Assembly: GCA_020747065.1 (NCBI GenBank)
Contig: JAGMVK010000017.1
Span: 62,001-126,000, forward strand
Direction: 5' to 3'
DNA length: 64,000 nt
DNA from: Cadophora sp. MPI-SDFR-AT-0126
Taxonomy: Eukaryota > Ascomycota > Leotiomycetes > Helotiales > Ploettnerulaceae
Part shown: one piece after another, positions 47,898 through 60,200 of the stretch
How positions within the stretch are numbered: the stretch's first letter is position 1
Layout of the letters: every line of letters begins with the position of its first letter
The notes under the pieces: generated by a model
Told to the model about the DNA's origin: nothing
Database searches by the model: none
The model's input: the letters and a program-made list of their open reading frames with translations, nothing else
Program-made: the position numbers and the translations under genes

Positions 47898-48330
47898 ATG
47901 ACGATACGATGATAGCATGTTAGCGGGCGTTTCTTACTGGGGGTAGCAGATTGTTTACAGGACGTTTGGTGTGGGAGTTGCAACCTGAATTTGAATGACG
48001 GGAAGATTGGACTGAGGCGTTGAGAAGAGCATTGTGTTGGTTCTTGTGTGTTTGGAGCGTTGTCTCTTCTCGTTTTCCTGTTGCCTTTCTCCTCTTCGCA
48101 TGCACATACACAAACATACATACCAAGCAGTCAGTAGATACCACCGTCCACTCCAAATCAAGACTCCTCTTCTCGAATCTTCCTTCAGTTCGTTTCTAAC
48201 CTCCTTTATCGGCTCGAGACTCCTTTCCTTATCGGTTTCATGCCTTATTTCATCCCAAAGCGGCCCCGACCATCCCAAAGAAGGCAAGTTTATCCTTTCT
48301 TCATCTTCGCTTGTTTACTTGCGCGTGCAT

Positions 48331-48338
48331 TATATAAG
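48331..48338 (+). promoter_or_regulatory. TATA-like box of the candidate small gene
   Basis: TATATAAG is followed at a normal distance by a long CT-rich leader and the ATG at 48456, which looks like a fungal core promoter. Confidence 0.35.
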
Positions 48339-48455
48339 CAAGCCACAACTTATATTTCTCGAAATTTCCCTCCTCCTTCCTCCCTCTCGAGTCTGCATCT
48401 CCGCCTCCATCTCCATCTCCCCATCTTCTTCACAACGTCGATCTGCCACGTACCA

Positions 48456-49163
48456 ATGCCTTATCCAAGACAGACATCGTCACTCATCTCGTCTCCTTCT
48501 TTCAACGCGCATACGACAAAGTGTCAACAATGTCTCCCCTATATCCTGTACCAACTCACGCTTGCTTCTGGAGAGCAGAAGTCATACCATGAACAAGTAT
48601 ACAGTTCTCTGCGGTAGCGAGGCACAACCCATCTAAATGGTAGTTAACGCCAGATTTCTCGATTTTACGCGTCTCGTTCTGCCTTTGATCTTCATATCCA
48701 CATCTTGTCCCTCACGTCCTGTCTTGAGGCCAGCGTCAGAGATTGGCAGTTGCTCGTGCTTGACAGACAGATTCTGACTCCTTTCTAGTCATCGTCATCG
48801 TTGGCCCTTCCAAGCGTTGGGAAGCGATCTGCGCCAGCTCCAGTATGTACCTCTCCCTGCTATTTAATCCACCCACACTTCTTGAATGATTTTCTCGATC
48901 TAGTTGTCCCCTTCCCTCTCCACATTCTTCATCTCTATTGAAGATATCTTCGTTGATACATATGCTGACAAACGACCAGGAAGATTGTCGTTCCGAAGAA
49001 TGTCAAGGTGAGGGGTGGTCAGGGGATGGTTACAGAGGTCCTAGAACCTGCCTCCCTTGACTACCTCGAAACCAAGAAAAACGCTAATCAAAGAACCAAA
49101 CCGCAGACCCTCAGAAACAAACAGCCGTTCTCATCGTTCTCGTCTTCTGCTCATGTAGACTGA
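48456..49163 (+). CDS. Possible small three-exon gene
   Basis: The last exon is the strongest part: from 48984 a frame of 60 codons reads IVVPKNVKVRGGQGMVTEVL and onward to the TGA at 49161-49163, with a basic, natural composition. A middle exon 48789-48842 (SSSSLALPSVGKRSAPAP) has a CTTTCTAG acceptor and GTATGT donor. A first exon 48456-48596 would end at GTATAC in the same phase. Phase works only if the last acceptor is GGAAG at 48983, not the stronger CCAG at 48979. A different start is possible. I recognise no family, so this is a weak model. Confidence 0.3.
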
Positions 49164-51206
49164 CATGTTTGGAGGGAATTTTGGAAGATTAAAACTCTGC
49201 AATTTCCTCACAGAATCAGAGAAATTCAAGAGAACAGAACCTTTAACCCGTTCGGGTCAAAGTGTCAAGACAGAGCCTGGAGATAAGCAAGGACGGGCAG
49301 AAATACGTCTACCAGCTTTTGAGACACTGCTCAAGGCGGTATGCAGTATACTGTGTACTGTAGAAGCTCTTGGAGTTTAACTTAGAACATAGGATAGGAG
49401 GTCATTCCATACAGCATGACGTTGTATCATTTGAGAAAATGGAGATGTCTATTGCAGATGCAGATCTTAGACCGACGACAGAAATTGGGACAAGATAGCG
49501 ATGCGTGGGCAATCCTTGAGTGAATCTGGCTCTCAATGTAGAGAAAGTCGCGAAATATGATTGTTGATTGGATTGGGCATTCCAAATTGGAGGGAGTAGC
49601 TTATACAGCCTGCAAACTTTGGTCGAACAAATTCCAGTTTCGGAGACTCTTGCAGCAGATAAACACCAGGATCTGATGCGATGCGAGTGTGACAGACTGC
49701 TTTGTTCTGAATCACAGAAGTCCTCATTGTCATCAGCAAAAACAATTCGTCAATCAACTCGAGGAGGTCTGCTCTCGATCTCAGAGTGGTGGTCAGTTGT
49801 GTTGACGCGGAGCTCAAGGGTGTATGTAAATAGATAGGGGCGGGCTCGCTTCCAGGTGAGTGAGTAACTTACCCGCTAGTTCCTTCCCATTTTCGGGAAG
49901 GCGTTTCAGATGGAAGCCACCGCCGAACTCTCACTCTCATTTCCCTTCCCCTCTCTCTCAACACCTCATGTCTTCACGATACGGTACGAAGGTCTGCACA
50001 AGCTAAAGTCACCAAACAAAGCCAAGTCTTTATACATCGCCACAAAGCCTTACTTCGTACAAGTAAATCGACGCCTTCGATGACGACTTATCCTTCATTA
50101 ATCATTGCGGCGGCATTCAATCAATAAATCTCTCCACCTCCTATTCCGCCATCCATTTCTCTCTCAGAGACTCGATCCCCACCCCGCCCCCACTCATATC
50201 CGACGTCCATTTCAAATGATGCGAGGATCTCACACAAGGATGTATCCACCAAACACCAGGGCCATGTCATCATGATGTTTCAAACAGATTTGTTCGCTCG
50301 CAAGATCAGACGGAACGGTCCCATAAACAATTTCTCCAGCTGTCAAAGCTCAGGCATCCAGGACCCGCTTATCTTTGTTCCGAAACATCAGGGCTGGATC
50401 AAGCGCGCAGATAAATTAATTGCTGCCAATTCAAGCTTTTCAAAACAGGAGGCTGCATGGTGTCTCCACGCGGTCGGCTCAGTGAGTTGGTGATGATGAT
50501 GGAAATGTCGAGGACATCTGCCGAACAACGCGAGGGCTTTGGAAAATGCTCAAAGTCGAGAATTTGGCATTTCCGTACACCTGTGAGTTTTTCCGTTCCA
50601 AGACGACCACCATAGTAAGTATGGACTGACTTCGAATCTTGTATCTTGACCAAATGCGATTCTACTGTACCTGATATTCAATTTTCTGTCCACCAAGAAT
50701 GTTCTCCTCATTTCATTTACTTGGCGGCGAGACATACGCATGTCAACGTCCAGAACGTCGAGGGCAGGCATCGAGGCCCACCCCCTTGCATGCTACCGCT
50801 GGGAGCCGCTGAGGATCGTTTAATTCCAGACGCCTCCACGCAACTGACTCCGGAAATCATCCAATCCAAAGCTTGGATTTCTGGGCAGACCCAGAATTAT
50901 CAAAATCAAGAGTTCATGGTGGATCCCAAGCTCGGAGAACCTTGTGGAAGTGTTGGAAACAAGCAATGCCCAGTGGCTCCTCATCTCTTCTATCTGTATA
51001 TATACAGATCTGCCATCTCTCTCAAAGTTTCTCATCATCACATTCATTTTGAATTATCACGTTCTTTACAGTCTTTCGCGACTTCCATTCTTTTTTGACC
51101 CTTGATATCATCTTCATAGATTGAAGCTAGCTGATATCCTTTGCCTCTCCACAAACGCACATCTATCATCACGCTGAGCGAAGATTTCTCCAAAATTTAC
51201 TTCACC

Positions 51207-52872
51207 ATGTCCTTCTCCAAGATTTCAGCCCTCGCTGGCTTCATTGCTCTTGCTTCAAAGGTTTCCGCACACGGAACAGTCACTGGCATCGTCGCCGATG
51301 GTACTTAGTGAGTTTTTTCTGTTCAGATTATGCGGGTCTTCGACTAATCGACCATTTAGCTATGTTGGCTACTCTGCCAACTACCAGTACATGGCAACTC
51401 AGCCAGTAGTCGTTGGATGGTCGACTCCCGAGGATCAAGACAACGGATTCGTCAGTGATTACACGAGCCCCGATATCATTTGCCACAAGGGTGCTACCAA
51501 TGCCAAGACATCAGCAACAGTCAAAGCTGGTGGAACTGTTGAGCTTCAGTGGACAGCCGTAAGTATTTAGGAACATTAGGCACCTCATCAAAGTCATGAT
51601 ATGTCTTTATACTGACCCATGATCTTCCAGTGGCCCGAGTCCCATCACGGACCAGTAATCGATTACCTCGCGAACTGCGGAGGGGATTGCACGACTGTTG
51701 ACAAGACAACTCTCGAGTTCTTCAAGATCGATGGTGTTGGACTGAATGATGACACCACGATTCCCGGTAACTGGGCATCAGACACCGTGATTGCTAACAA
51801 CAACACATGGTCCGTCACTATCCCATCGACCATCGCCCCCGGAAACTATGTTCTCCGTCACGAGATCATTGCTCTTCACTCAGCTGGAACCGAAGGTGGA
51901 GCTCAGAACTACCCTCAATGCTTCAACCTCGAGGTTACCGGATCAGGAACTGATGCGCCAGCTGGCACTCTGGGAACCTCCCTTTACACTGCCACTGACC
52001 CTGGAATCTTGGTCAACATCTACGCTGCCATTGCCTCATACGTTGTCCCTGGCCCGGCTTTGTACTCGGAAGCCGTTTCGGCTTCCCAGGGTGTCGTTTC
52101 TGCCACCGCTGTTGCATCTTCAGCATCTGCCACGAGCGCTGCTGCAGGTATTGTTACTTCTGCTCCTGCACTTTTGACCTCTGCACCAGCCAGCTCCATC
52201 CCAACTGCCGCTCCATACTCCAACAGCACAGTCGCTGTAAGCAGTAAGACAAGAAAGTCAGCATGCAAGCCCAAGACATCCTCTGCTGCCCTTGGCAATG
52301 CCTCTTCCCTCCCAGCAGCTGTGAATGTCCCAGGTACCAGTTCGCTCCTGACCACCTCCGCTGAATCCGTCACCATCCCAACCAGCCTCCCAACTTCAGT
52401 CGAGTCTTACGAGTCGACCCCAACTCAAACCAGCTCAGGCTCATCCGGCTCCGGCTCAGGAACATCCTCTGGCTCCTCTCCCTCAACCAGCGGATCTTCC
52501 AGTTCCACCAGCGCCCCAGAAGGCACAACCCTCAACGACCTCCTCTCCTGGATCTCTTCGTTCTACAACAAGTACTCCGGAAAGACATACACTGAAGCCA
52601 CCGTCGCTCGTCGTCATGCCCGTGATCTCGCAGCTCGCCAAATGGACCGCTTCACCCAAACCGGCGAATTCTCCAAGCCAACAGGCACATTCCCATCCGG
52701 CGCCGCCCACCCATCCCATTTCTCGCAGCAACACCGCCCTCAGGGAACTGGTGCCGCTCACGCAACTGGCCACCACCACCATCACGGCCATGCTAAGCCA
52801 ACTGGCTCTTTCTCCGCTGGTGCCGCGTTCCCTACTGGAAAGGGAGCTTTCTTCAAGCACGCGGGCTTCTAA
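51207..52872 (+). CDS. AA9 lytic polysaccharide monooxygenase with His-rich tail
   Basis: AA9 enzymes cleave cellulose and related glucans oxidatively with copper, outside the cell. Exons are 51207-51307, 51360-51558 and 51631-52872, giving 513 residues. The signal peptide ends after VSA, so His22 becomes the N-terminal copper ligand (HGTV). The second ligand lies in WPESHHGPV (His105 or 106). [10 protein letters not shown] is at 176-185, and [11 protein letters not shown] has axial Tyr194. The catalytic domain ends near residue 215. About 200 residues of Ser/Thr/Ala-rich, likely O-glycosylated linker follow, with YEST and [10 protein letters not shown] runs. Instead of a CBM1 the protein ends in a Gly/His-rich tail with HHHHHGH and two PTGxFxxGAAxP units. 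The catalytic call is firm. Confidence 0.93.
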
Positions 52873-53616
52873 ATATCCGGGCTCTTTCCTGGGAGGAAAG
52901 CGGCGTTGGAACCGAAAACGAAAAAATGACATAGTACTGCTTCTGATGCTGACTGCTGGCATGCAGCTTGCATGGGTGATGAAAATCTAGATGATTATCT
53001 GGTGTTTTGACAATATTTCTTGTATATACAACATTTGTTGCTTCTTCTTCATCTTCTTCTTCACTGTACATTTAGACGAATGTTTCGAGCCTGACTCGAG
53101 AATCAGGACAAAATGAAATTTTGATGTCTCGATATTGACATTATCTTTGATTGAATGTGATATTTGTAAAGTCAGACATTGGTCATGAGAGAATACATGG
53201 AAAGTACTTGGGAGTAGTGTCAAGGACATGGAGTGTAAGGACGTGTTGTGAGATGATGAAAAGGCCGTCATTTTCGTTATAATACTTTGCTGATAGTCCA
53301 CAGGCGGAAACGCAGAGGTGTGGGAACGAAGGACGGGGGTGGTATACACCATCGACATGATGGTGTGGCCAAAGAGCCCAACAATCCAGTATCCCAACAC
53401 TGTTGGACATTACTGTTACGGTTGTGAAGCAAGGACAATGGGTGAGTAATGTTTGCATGTTTGATCTAAGCTAAGTTGGTAACATCTGATATCAGCCAAC
53501 ACCATTGCCAGAAGATGAGACGCACAACAAGCGATACATGTATATCATTAGACCGAAGCTCGAAAAAAGATCCTTTGCAGGGTTGTAGAGATTAACGGCA
53601 TGCAAAGAGTGGTACT
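52873..53616. other. Convergent gap after AA9
   Basis: Overlapping short frames only; a CTTCTT-rich run at about 53040-53062 is a simple repeat. Confidence 0.4.
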
Positions 53617-54683
53617 TCAAGCAGGCTCATCTTGCGAGGAATTGAGGGGTGGCTCTGGGTACACTGGCCGAATCCGCTCCTGTTCAACAACCGCCATCTT
53701 TTGCTCAGGAGTCGTGGAAAGCTTTGGGCGCTTCTTACTCTCGTTGGATTTGCAGGGACTCAATGCATGCTTTCGAACAGGTGGCAGCATCGATCGTGCT
53801 TCCTTCACCGGTCGTTCACTGACCAGCTCTGCAACCAGATAACGGACAATATTGTTGGCGTCCCATGGGCAGGGATCACCTCCTTCCTTAGCCAGATCAA
53901 TCATGCGCTTTATGATCTGGATATCGAGGCTTTCGTTCTCTCCGAAGAAATTTCGAACTCGACGATCGCCCGGGCCAAAGTACGCGGCGCAGTCCAGTAG
54001 AAATAGCCAAGACCTCTTGCCTTCCCAATATGAGACATCGAGCTTCCCATCTTTGTCGAAGCCATCCTTCTGCCCAGGTTCGAAATATCCGAATGAATCA
54101 ACGCAGTACATGAGGTTTTCATAGAAGTCACTGTTGGCGAAGTAGTATTGCCGCTTCTTCTCCTCGAGAGAGACATTCGAACGCCACAATGCGTCGCGAC
54201 TGAGCATTCTCATAGCCTCATTCTGGAGCTTAGGACACTCAATCTTGGAGGCAAAGAGCCACATCTCGAAGAAGCGCAAGTGCTTGTTATAGTTCAGCTT
54301 CGACGTGTAGAGCCATTGAACGAACCATGTCAGGTAGTCCAAAATAGAGCGGTCACTGCTGTAGTTGATATGGTGTTCGAGCTCCTCAAACGACCGCTGG
54401 CCACCTAGCAATTCCTCCACTGTCACTTGTCGCCGCGTATGGGGTCCAGTGCCGACTATCTTGGAGAATCGGCTTGATAGTGAGCATGCAAGGGCTTCTG
54501 GAACTCGCACAATAACCTCCTGCTTGGTGGTGGGGTGTCGGCACTTGATCTCAATCGTCAAAGAGCTGCGAAGCCTGAAGATATCTTATCAGTACGGTTC
54601 TCTCTATCTCTCAGTGCGAGTGATGCCAACCTATCCAGGAAAACTTTGCCCTCCTTGCCCTCCGTCAGGAGATCTGCCGCCAT
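53617..54683 (-). CDS. BTB/POZ-domain protein
   Basis: Exons are 54683-54631 and 54574-53617, giving 336 residues. BTB domains mediate dimerisation, and in fungi often adapt substrates for cullin-3 ligases, but most paralogues are uncharacterised. The N-terminal part has SSLTIEIKCRHPTTKQEVIVRVPEAL cut by polar turns, then CSLSSRFSKIV. A middle stretch DYLTWFVQWLYTSKL followed by FEMWLFASKIECPKLQNEAM matches the BTB helical end. The C-terminal 60 residues are basic and Pro-rich (KKRPKLSTTPEQ). I found the 53-base first exon from its GTTGGC donor and CTTCAG acceptor; without it the frame begins inside the domain. Confidence 0.8.
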
Positions 54684-57288
54684 GATGGTTGATTGATGTT
54701 CCGATTCACGACGATGATGTTGACGTTGAAGCTGGGACAGATGAGGAGAAGACGTGAAAGTTAAGATAGATAGAGGCTGACATAATCATAATGTGGAAGA
54801 ACTGAATTAGGAAGGGACGCATTCAAGCATGGAAGGTACGATGGGAGCAGGAGCGAAGCGAGCGCTCCAAGGCCAACCCCTTTCCTGCTGGTGATTATCC
54901 CCACAACACCATCCAAGTATGCCCAGTCGATGGTATAGCCGACATTGAGGATCAACTATGGAAGAGTTGTTGCACCAATGAAGGTAGCAATTGGCAAATT
55001 GATAGAAATGCTGGATAGGCGACGGCTAGCCGATAACCTTTATGCCCATTTACCAGAAGCAAAGAATAGGACTCCAGCCGAGTGCACGATTCGCTTTGAG
55101 AGAATCTAGGCAAATTCAAATCTGAAGGAAGGAAAGAAGGAAGTCTTGCCTTGCGCCTCACTGAAGTCTAGAAGGATGCCAGAACTGGTAGGCACGCCTG
55201 GCCTGAGGGAAAGCTGCTAGCTTTTCCTTGAACGCTTCTCCAGCTTCACCTTCAATGAGAGGGGTTGTTGCCATTTCAGCCTGAGTACAATTAGTCAGCT
55301 GCATTTGCCGTTTCCATAGTGAGCGTGAACAATGGATGAGGAGTGGCGGGCCTGTCTAGTGTTGTTGAATTGAGATTGCCTGGTTGAGAGAAAAATTGGT
55401 CAGGAGATGATTAGTGGGGAGGAGGCTGTAGTCTATTTGTTCGACGATGGACCGAGTACATTGAACGTGTGGTTGAGGTTGTTGAGAGAAAGAAGAGGAT
55501 GATCGGAAGGGCAGGCATATAGAGTCCTCGAAGTGAATTTAACACATCAGACCATGACAAACAAACCTTCCAGAGTTGTCGTAAGTTGACTGGCAATTAA
55601 ATCCTTCTCAAAATATAGACCTCAACTAGTGAGATTGCTATCGTGTAGCATAGACTGCAAAGCTGCGTGAAGGTGGGGAGACTCGATCGGTGATTCGCTG
55701 AGACCCTCGAATTAAGCGAGTGTCAACAAATCTTCTGATAATCAAGCCGTGTTCTTTCGTAGTCAAAGCTGAAATGGTGATGCAGTGATGTCTACCATCA
55801 ACAATTTAAATGTATGTCGTGCTAATTTATATTATTGGACAATGTATTGACTTCTCTTACCGTCGTAAGGTTTCTCAAAGAAACCCTTCAAATCGTAACA
55901 GAGAGATCAATTAGCATGCAGTCCTCAGTTTCGTTTCGTGACTTCCAAATTGTGTGATGTCTTGGCGTCATTGGAAGTTCGGCCATAATTCACCCTGATA
56001 TATTTCTTCGCGTGAGGCAATAAAAGAACGGAGATTAAAGTATCGCAAAGTTTTCTGACTCAAGCCATGTCATCTACTTGCATACCAACTACGAAGAACA
56101 CATAGCAGATGCAACTTATCACAACAAGGAGAAAAGAAACGGGGTCAATTAGCCATTGGATATCGCAAAGAAAGGTCTCCTATTCGTCAGTAGCTCAATC
56201 CCTGTCTGTACATTCACCTCATGCAGATTCTAAGGCGTGTGGAGTATGCTAGTATAATATTTTGAGATCTCGGTAACACCTAGTCCTGATCTGGAAAGCC
56301 ACCGCCGGGACTTGCCAACTAGTCGACGAGCATAATTTGAATCCCAAAGGCTATCGGAGGCTATCTCCATCGTTTGGACGTGCTTATACTTGATATTGTG
56401 ATTTCTTAAGTAAGTGACATGACTAGCCAGCGGTCGATCGCGCTCGTCTCGTCAGTTTTGAGTTCTGAATTTGAGTTGTTAATGTGGAGAAGCGAACCTC
56501 GCTCTACAAGCGAGGACCCTGATCCGGGTTTAGGTGGGTACAACGACTGAGATTCCTCCAATGACAGCCCTTGCGTCGCAAACAGTCCAATCAAACAGAA
56601 CCTACAATATGGTAAAGCTCCTGTTTGTATGACATGACCCAGTATTTCGTTCGTGACTTTAGCTTTCGAGATCTGAATCTCCACTCTCTCCGCCCACAAC
56701 TAAATATCGCGGCGAATCCGACAACCAAGAAATGCATCTAAACGGCGAGGGCGGACCGAAGCGACTCCGGCAAAGACACTCAGCGTATCTTGACCAACGA
56801 GATGGGAGATTGGGCACTTGTTGAAAAAGACATGGTCTTGATCAAGATGCCAAGCTTTGCCTGGAAGGCTGGTACCTGATCGGCAATGGGATACTACTAG
56901 GATTTTGGAAGCATTAGTCTCAAAACAGAAGGTACGCGTTCGCGGGAGCTATAGAACCTTAATTTGACAGGGCATGTATATATTGCTGTGATGCTGTAAC
57001 TCCCGGCTGTACAGCTTAAGCGGAACCTAAATGGGAAGATGTAATCTGGAGTTGGCTTCAGATTGTGTTTCCTTCGCCGTACAAGGTGTTCAAGGTGATG
57101 CCAAGAGCATGGTGGAGGATGCAGGTCCGAAAGCTCTCGAGGATGGACTGGGATAGACGGCTATCACGGCTGCCTTCGAAGCTGGTCAAGAAAAGTCGGA
57201 GTTTCCCTATTATAAAGTTCTGGTATAAGTATCAGAATGGTTTCCTTTAGTCGAAAGGCACTCATCCACAACCATATTCCTGCTCAAG
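54684..57288. other. 2.6 kb divergent intergenic region
   Basis: No supported gene; frames are short and unrelated. TATTATAAAG at about 57209 lies 80 bases before the GH71 start and may be its TATA box. A perfect short hairpin (CCTCGCTCTACAAGCGAGG at 56497) may form in RNA. Confidence 0.4.
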
Positions 57289-60200
57289 ATGAAAGTGTTC
57301 CAAGTTTTGGTCACGACGCTCTTGGTCGCCACCCAGGTGGCTCAGACGAGCGCCAAAGCGGTGTTTGCTCATTTCATGATCGGGAACACAGAGACTTACA
57401 CCCTCACCTATATGATATACGACATGCAATTGGCACAATAAGCAGCCATCGACGGTTTCGCCTTGAACATGGCATACGGCGACACAGCAAACACCAATGG
57501 TCTCTCCCTCGCCTTCCAAGCAGCTGCCCAAGTCGGATTCAAAGTCTTCTTCTCCTTCGACTATGCTGGTCTTGGAGCGTGGCCAAAAGCGACTGTCACT
57601 GAGATGATCAAGACGTATGGAGGTCGTGCCGAATATTTCAAACATTCCACTGGACAGCCACTGGTTTCTACTTTCGAAGGCCCTTCGAATGCTGCTGATT
57701 GGCACCAGATCAAGGCTGATACTGGCTGCTTCTTTGTCCCCAGTTGGTCGTCACTAGGTGCTAGAAAGGCTGTCCAAAAGGCTGATCATGTTGTCGATGG
57801 TCTGTTCAATGTAAGTCCACATCATCTTTTATTCGTTCCATACTCTAAGAGATTCTGGAAAAATTCATAGAACTCATGTACTTTCTTGAATATGCGTACT
57901 TACAATTTCGCAGTGGGGTGCATGACCGGAAGGCACCACCAGAACCAACTGGGAGCTTGATGCTTCGTATCTGATTTTTCTGAATAACACGGGAAGCTAC
58001 ATGGCGTAAGTCCGTCTCTCCGATCCAGCGCCCTGAGACTGATACAGAAGAATTAGATCCGTATCACCATGGGTTTTCACCAATATGCCAGGATATAACA
58101 AGAACTGGGTTTGGCGAGGCGAGAATACCTGGTCCGATCGATGGAACCAATTGATGATCTTGGCCCAGCTTGGAGCTGATCAATGGCCAAATGAACCCGA
58201 ATACATCCAAATAATTTCATGGAACGACTTTGGCGAATCGCATTACATTGGTCCACTGAATAAAAAGGCTTACGTTGCATTCGGACCTGACAGAGGAAAT
58301 GCTCCGTTCAATTACGTCGAGAATATGCCCCATGATGGATGGAGATTGCTTCTCCCTTATATGATTACCATGTGGAAGACAGGATCAGCCGTCGTTACCC
58401 AAGAAGCAGCGGTAATGTGGTAGTAAGTCGTCACTACCGTTCTTCTTTTCTTCTGGGCAGGTCTAACTGTGCATCCTTCAACAGCCGCCAAGCTCCTGGC
58501 CGCGCGTGCGACAGCGGCGGAACTACTGGCAACACAGCATCCCAAGTCCAAGCAGAGACAACACCCTGGAGTTTGCTGCAAGATAGAGTTTATTTCACAG
58601 TGCTCTCTGGCGCCAAATTTACACCTCGCGTTGAAATTGGTGGCACTTCTCGCAGTGTTGTCTGGGATTTCACACCCGATGCCAGTCTAGGTAGTGTTGG
58701 TCTCTACAGCGGTCATATCGATTGGGACGGCGCTTATGGAGCTGTGAAGTTTGAGCTTCTATCGGAAAGCGGCTCTGTGGTGATGACGTTAATGGGTGCT
58801 GTCATTTCTCCTATATGCACCAACGCCGTACAGAACTGGAACGCTTGGGTTGGATCCGCGGTTGGTCGCTCTATGAGTGTTTCTCCAGCGTTGAACATGA
58901 AAGATCAAAAGTGTGTCGATGGTAGTGGATCTACAGCTGAGTTTGTCGAGCTTTGTGATATGACCTGTAAGTTGCTCATATTCCCCCGCCCTTACTTGTC
59001 ATAACCTTCTCTGGGTAGATGCTGACTTATTGTTGTGTAGGTAAATATGGCTACTGTCCTCCTAGGCCTTGCACCTGCTTTAAGATGGGCAAAGGTATTG
59101 CAGAGCTCGACCCAGTGACAGTGGGTGGCAAGCCTGGATTTCCACTTGCCGGCTCAGAATGTACTTTCCTCGGCCTCTGCGACTACGCTTGCAACCATGG
59201 ATTCTGCCCGTCTTCCACCTGCACAACCGATACATCTGCTAAAGGTAAATGTTACATTCCAATCGAAGATCCCGACCCAGAGGATCCAGAAGAGACTAGC
59301 TGCACGTCAGGAACTGGTCTTGGAAATGTTGCGGGTTTGTGCGATTTTTCGTGTGGGAGAGGATACTGCCCACTCGATGTCTGTATTTGTACAGGTCGTG
59401 GACCCGCAATCACACCACCAGCGGCTACTAAACCTGCCGGTTATCCCGCAAGTGGATTGGGATCAGATTATGTCGGTCTTTGCAACTTTGCATGCTCGTA
59501 TGCTCTCACATCCCAATCTCTCAGAACACTGCTAATATTCTAGGCATGACTACTGTCCCGCCGGGGCATGTAGCTACGTAAACCCATACGGCAGCATTTC
59601 ATTTGAGCTTCCACCATGCTCAAAAGACAACAAGGAGATTGATTGCACCGATGTCGGCTGTAGTATTGACGAAAGCTACAAGGAAAGCGCTCGCTGGGAT
59701 GCTGTTGGAGGCAATACCTTTTTCGATTACACAGTCACATGGTTCGGCGACTACAATGACTTCAATCCTAATCCCGCGTAAGTCCTTGACTCGCCTTTTG
59801 ACTTTCAAGTCCCCGGGAGGCATATTCAATGACGAGAGTGGGGTTGCTAACTTGCGCTCTAGAACTGGAGCTCAACCTTTCACTGGGACACCTTGGCTAA
59901 ATAACCCCGTGGAGGCAGTGGCTTACTTCTTTGCTGGTAAGAACTCGGCAGGTGGCTCCAAGATTTCTTCAGATCTCAACTGTGGAGTCTTGTCAAGCTC
60001 GAACGGTTGCAGCGACCTACAGAGCTTCGTATGCGGCACAACGTAAGTCACCACCCGATCCATCATGCACTTTGAATGTCACTGATATTTGAGCCATATA
60101 GTGATATTCCTGCTTTGGATTTGCTGCTGACATCCTTCGTAAATGTCCACAACTTTTCCCACACCATGTACGAGGCTCTGGACAGTGTTCAAAATGGACT

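Larger units (their letters stand above)
47898..51206. other. 3.3 kb intergenic with a possible small gene
   Basis: Holds the candidate small gene at 48456-49163 (listed separately). The rest, 49.2-51.2 kb, has overlapping short frames on both strands without domains; TATA-like TATATATAC at about 50998 lies some 200 bases before the AA9 start. Confidence 0.4.

Noticed and set aside
57923..57928. Programmed stop-codon readthrough at the TGA in GH71
   Set aside because: The context is TGA CCG, not the known TGA CTA readthrough signal, and an upstream TAA would also need to be bypassed.
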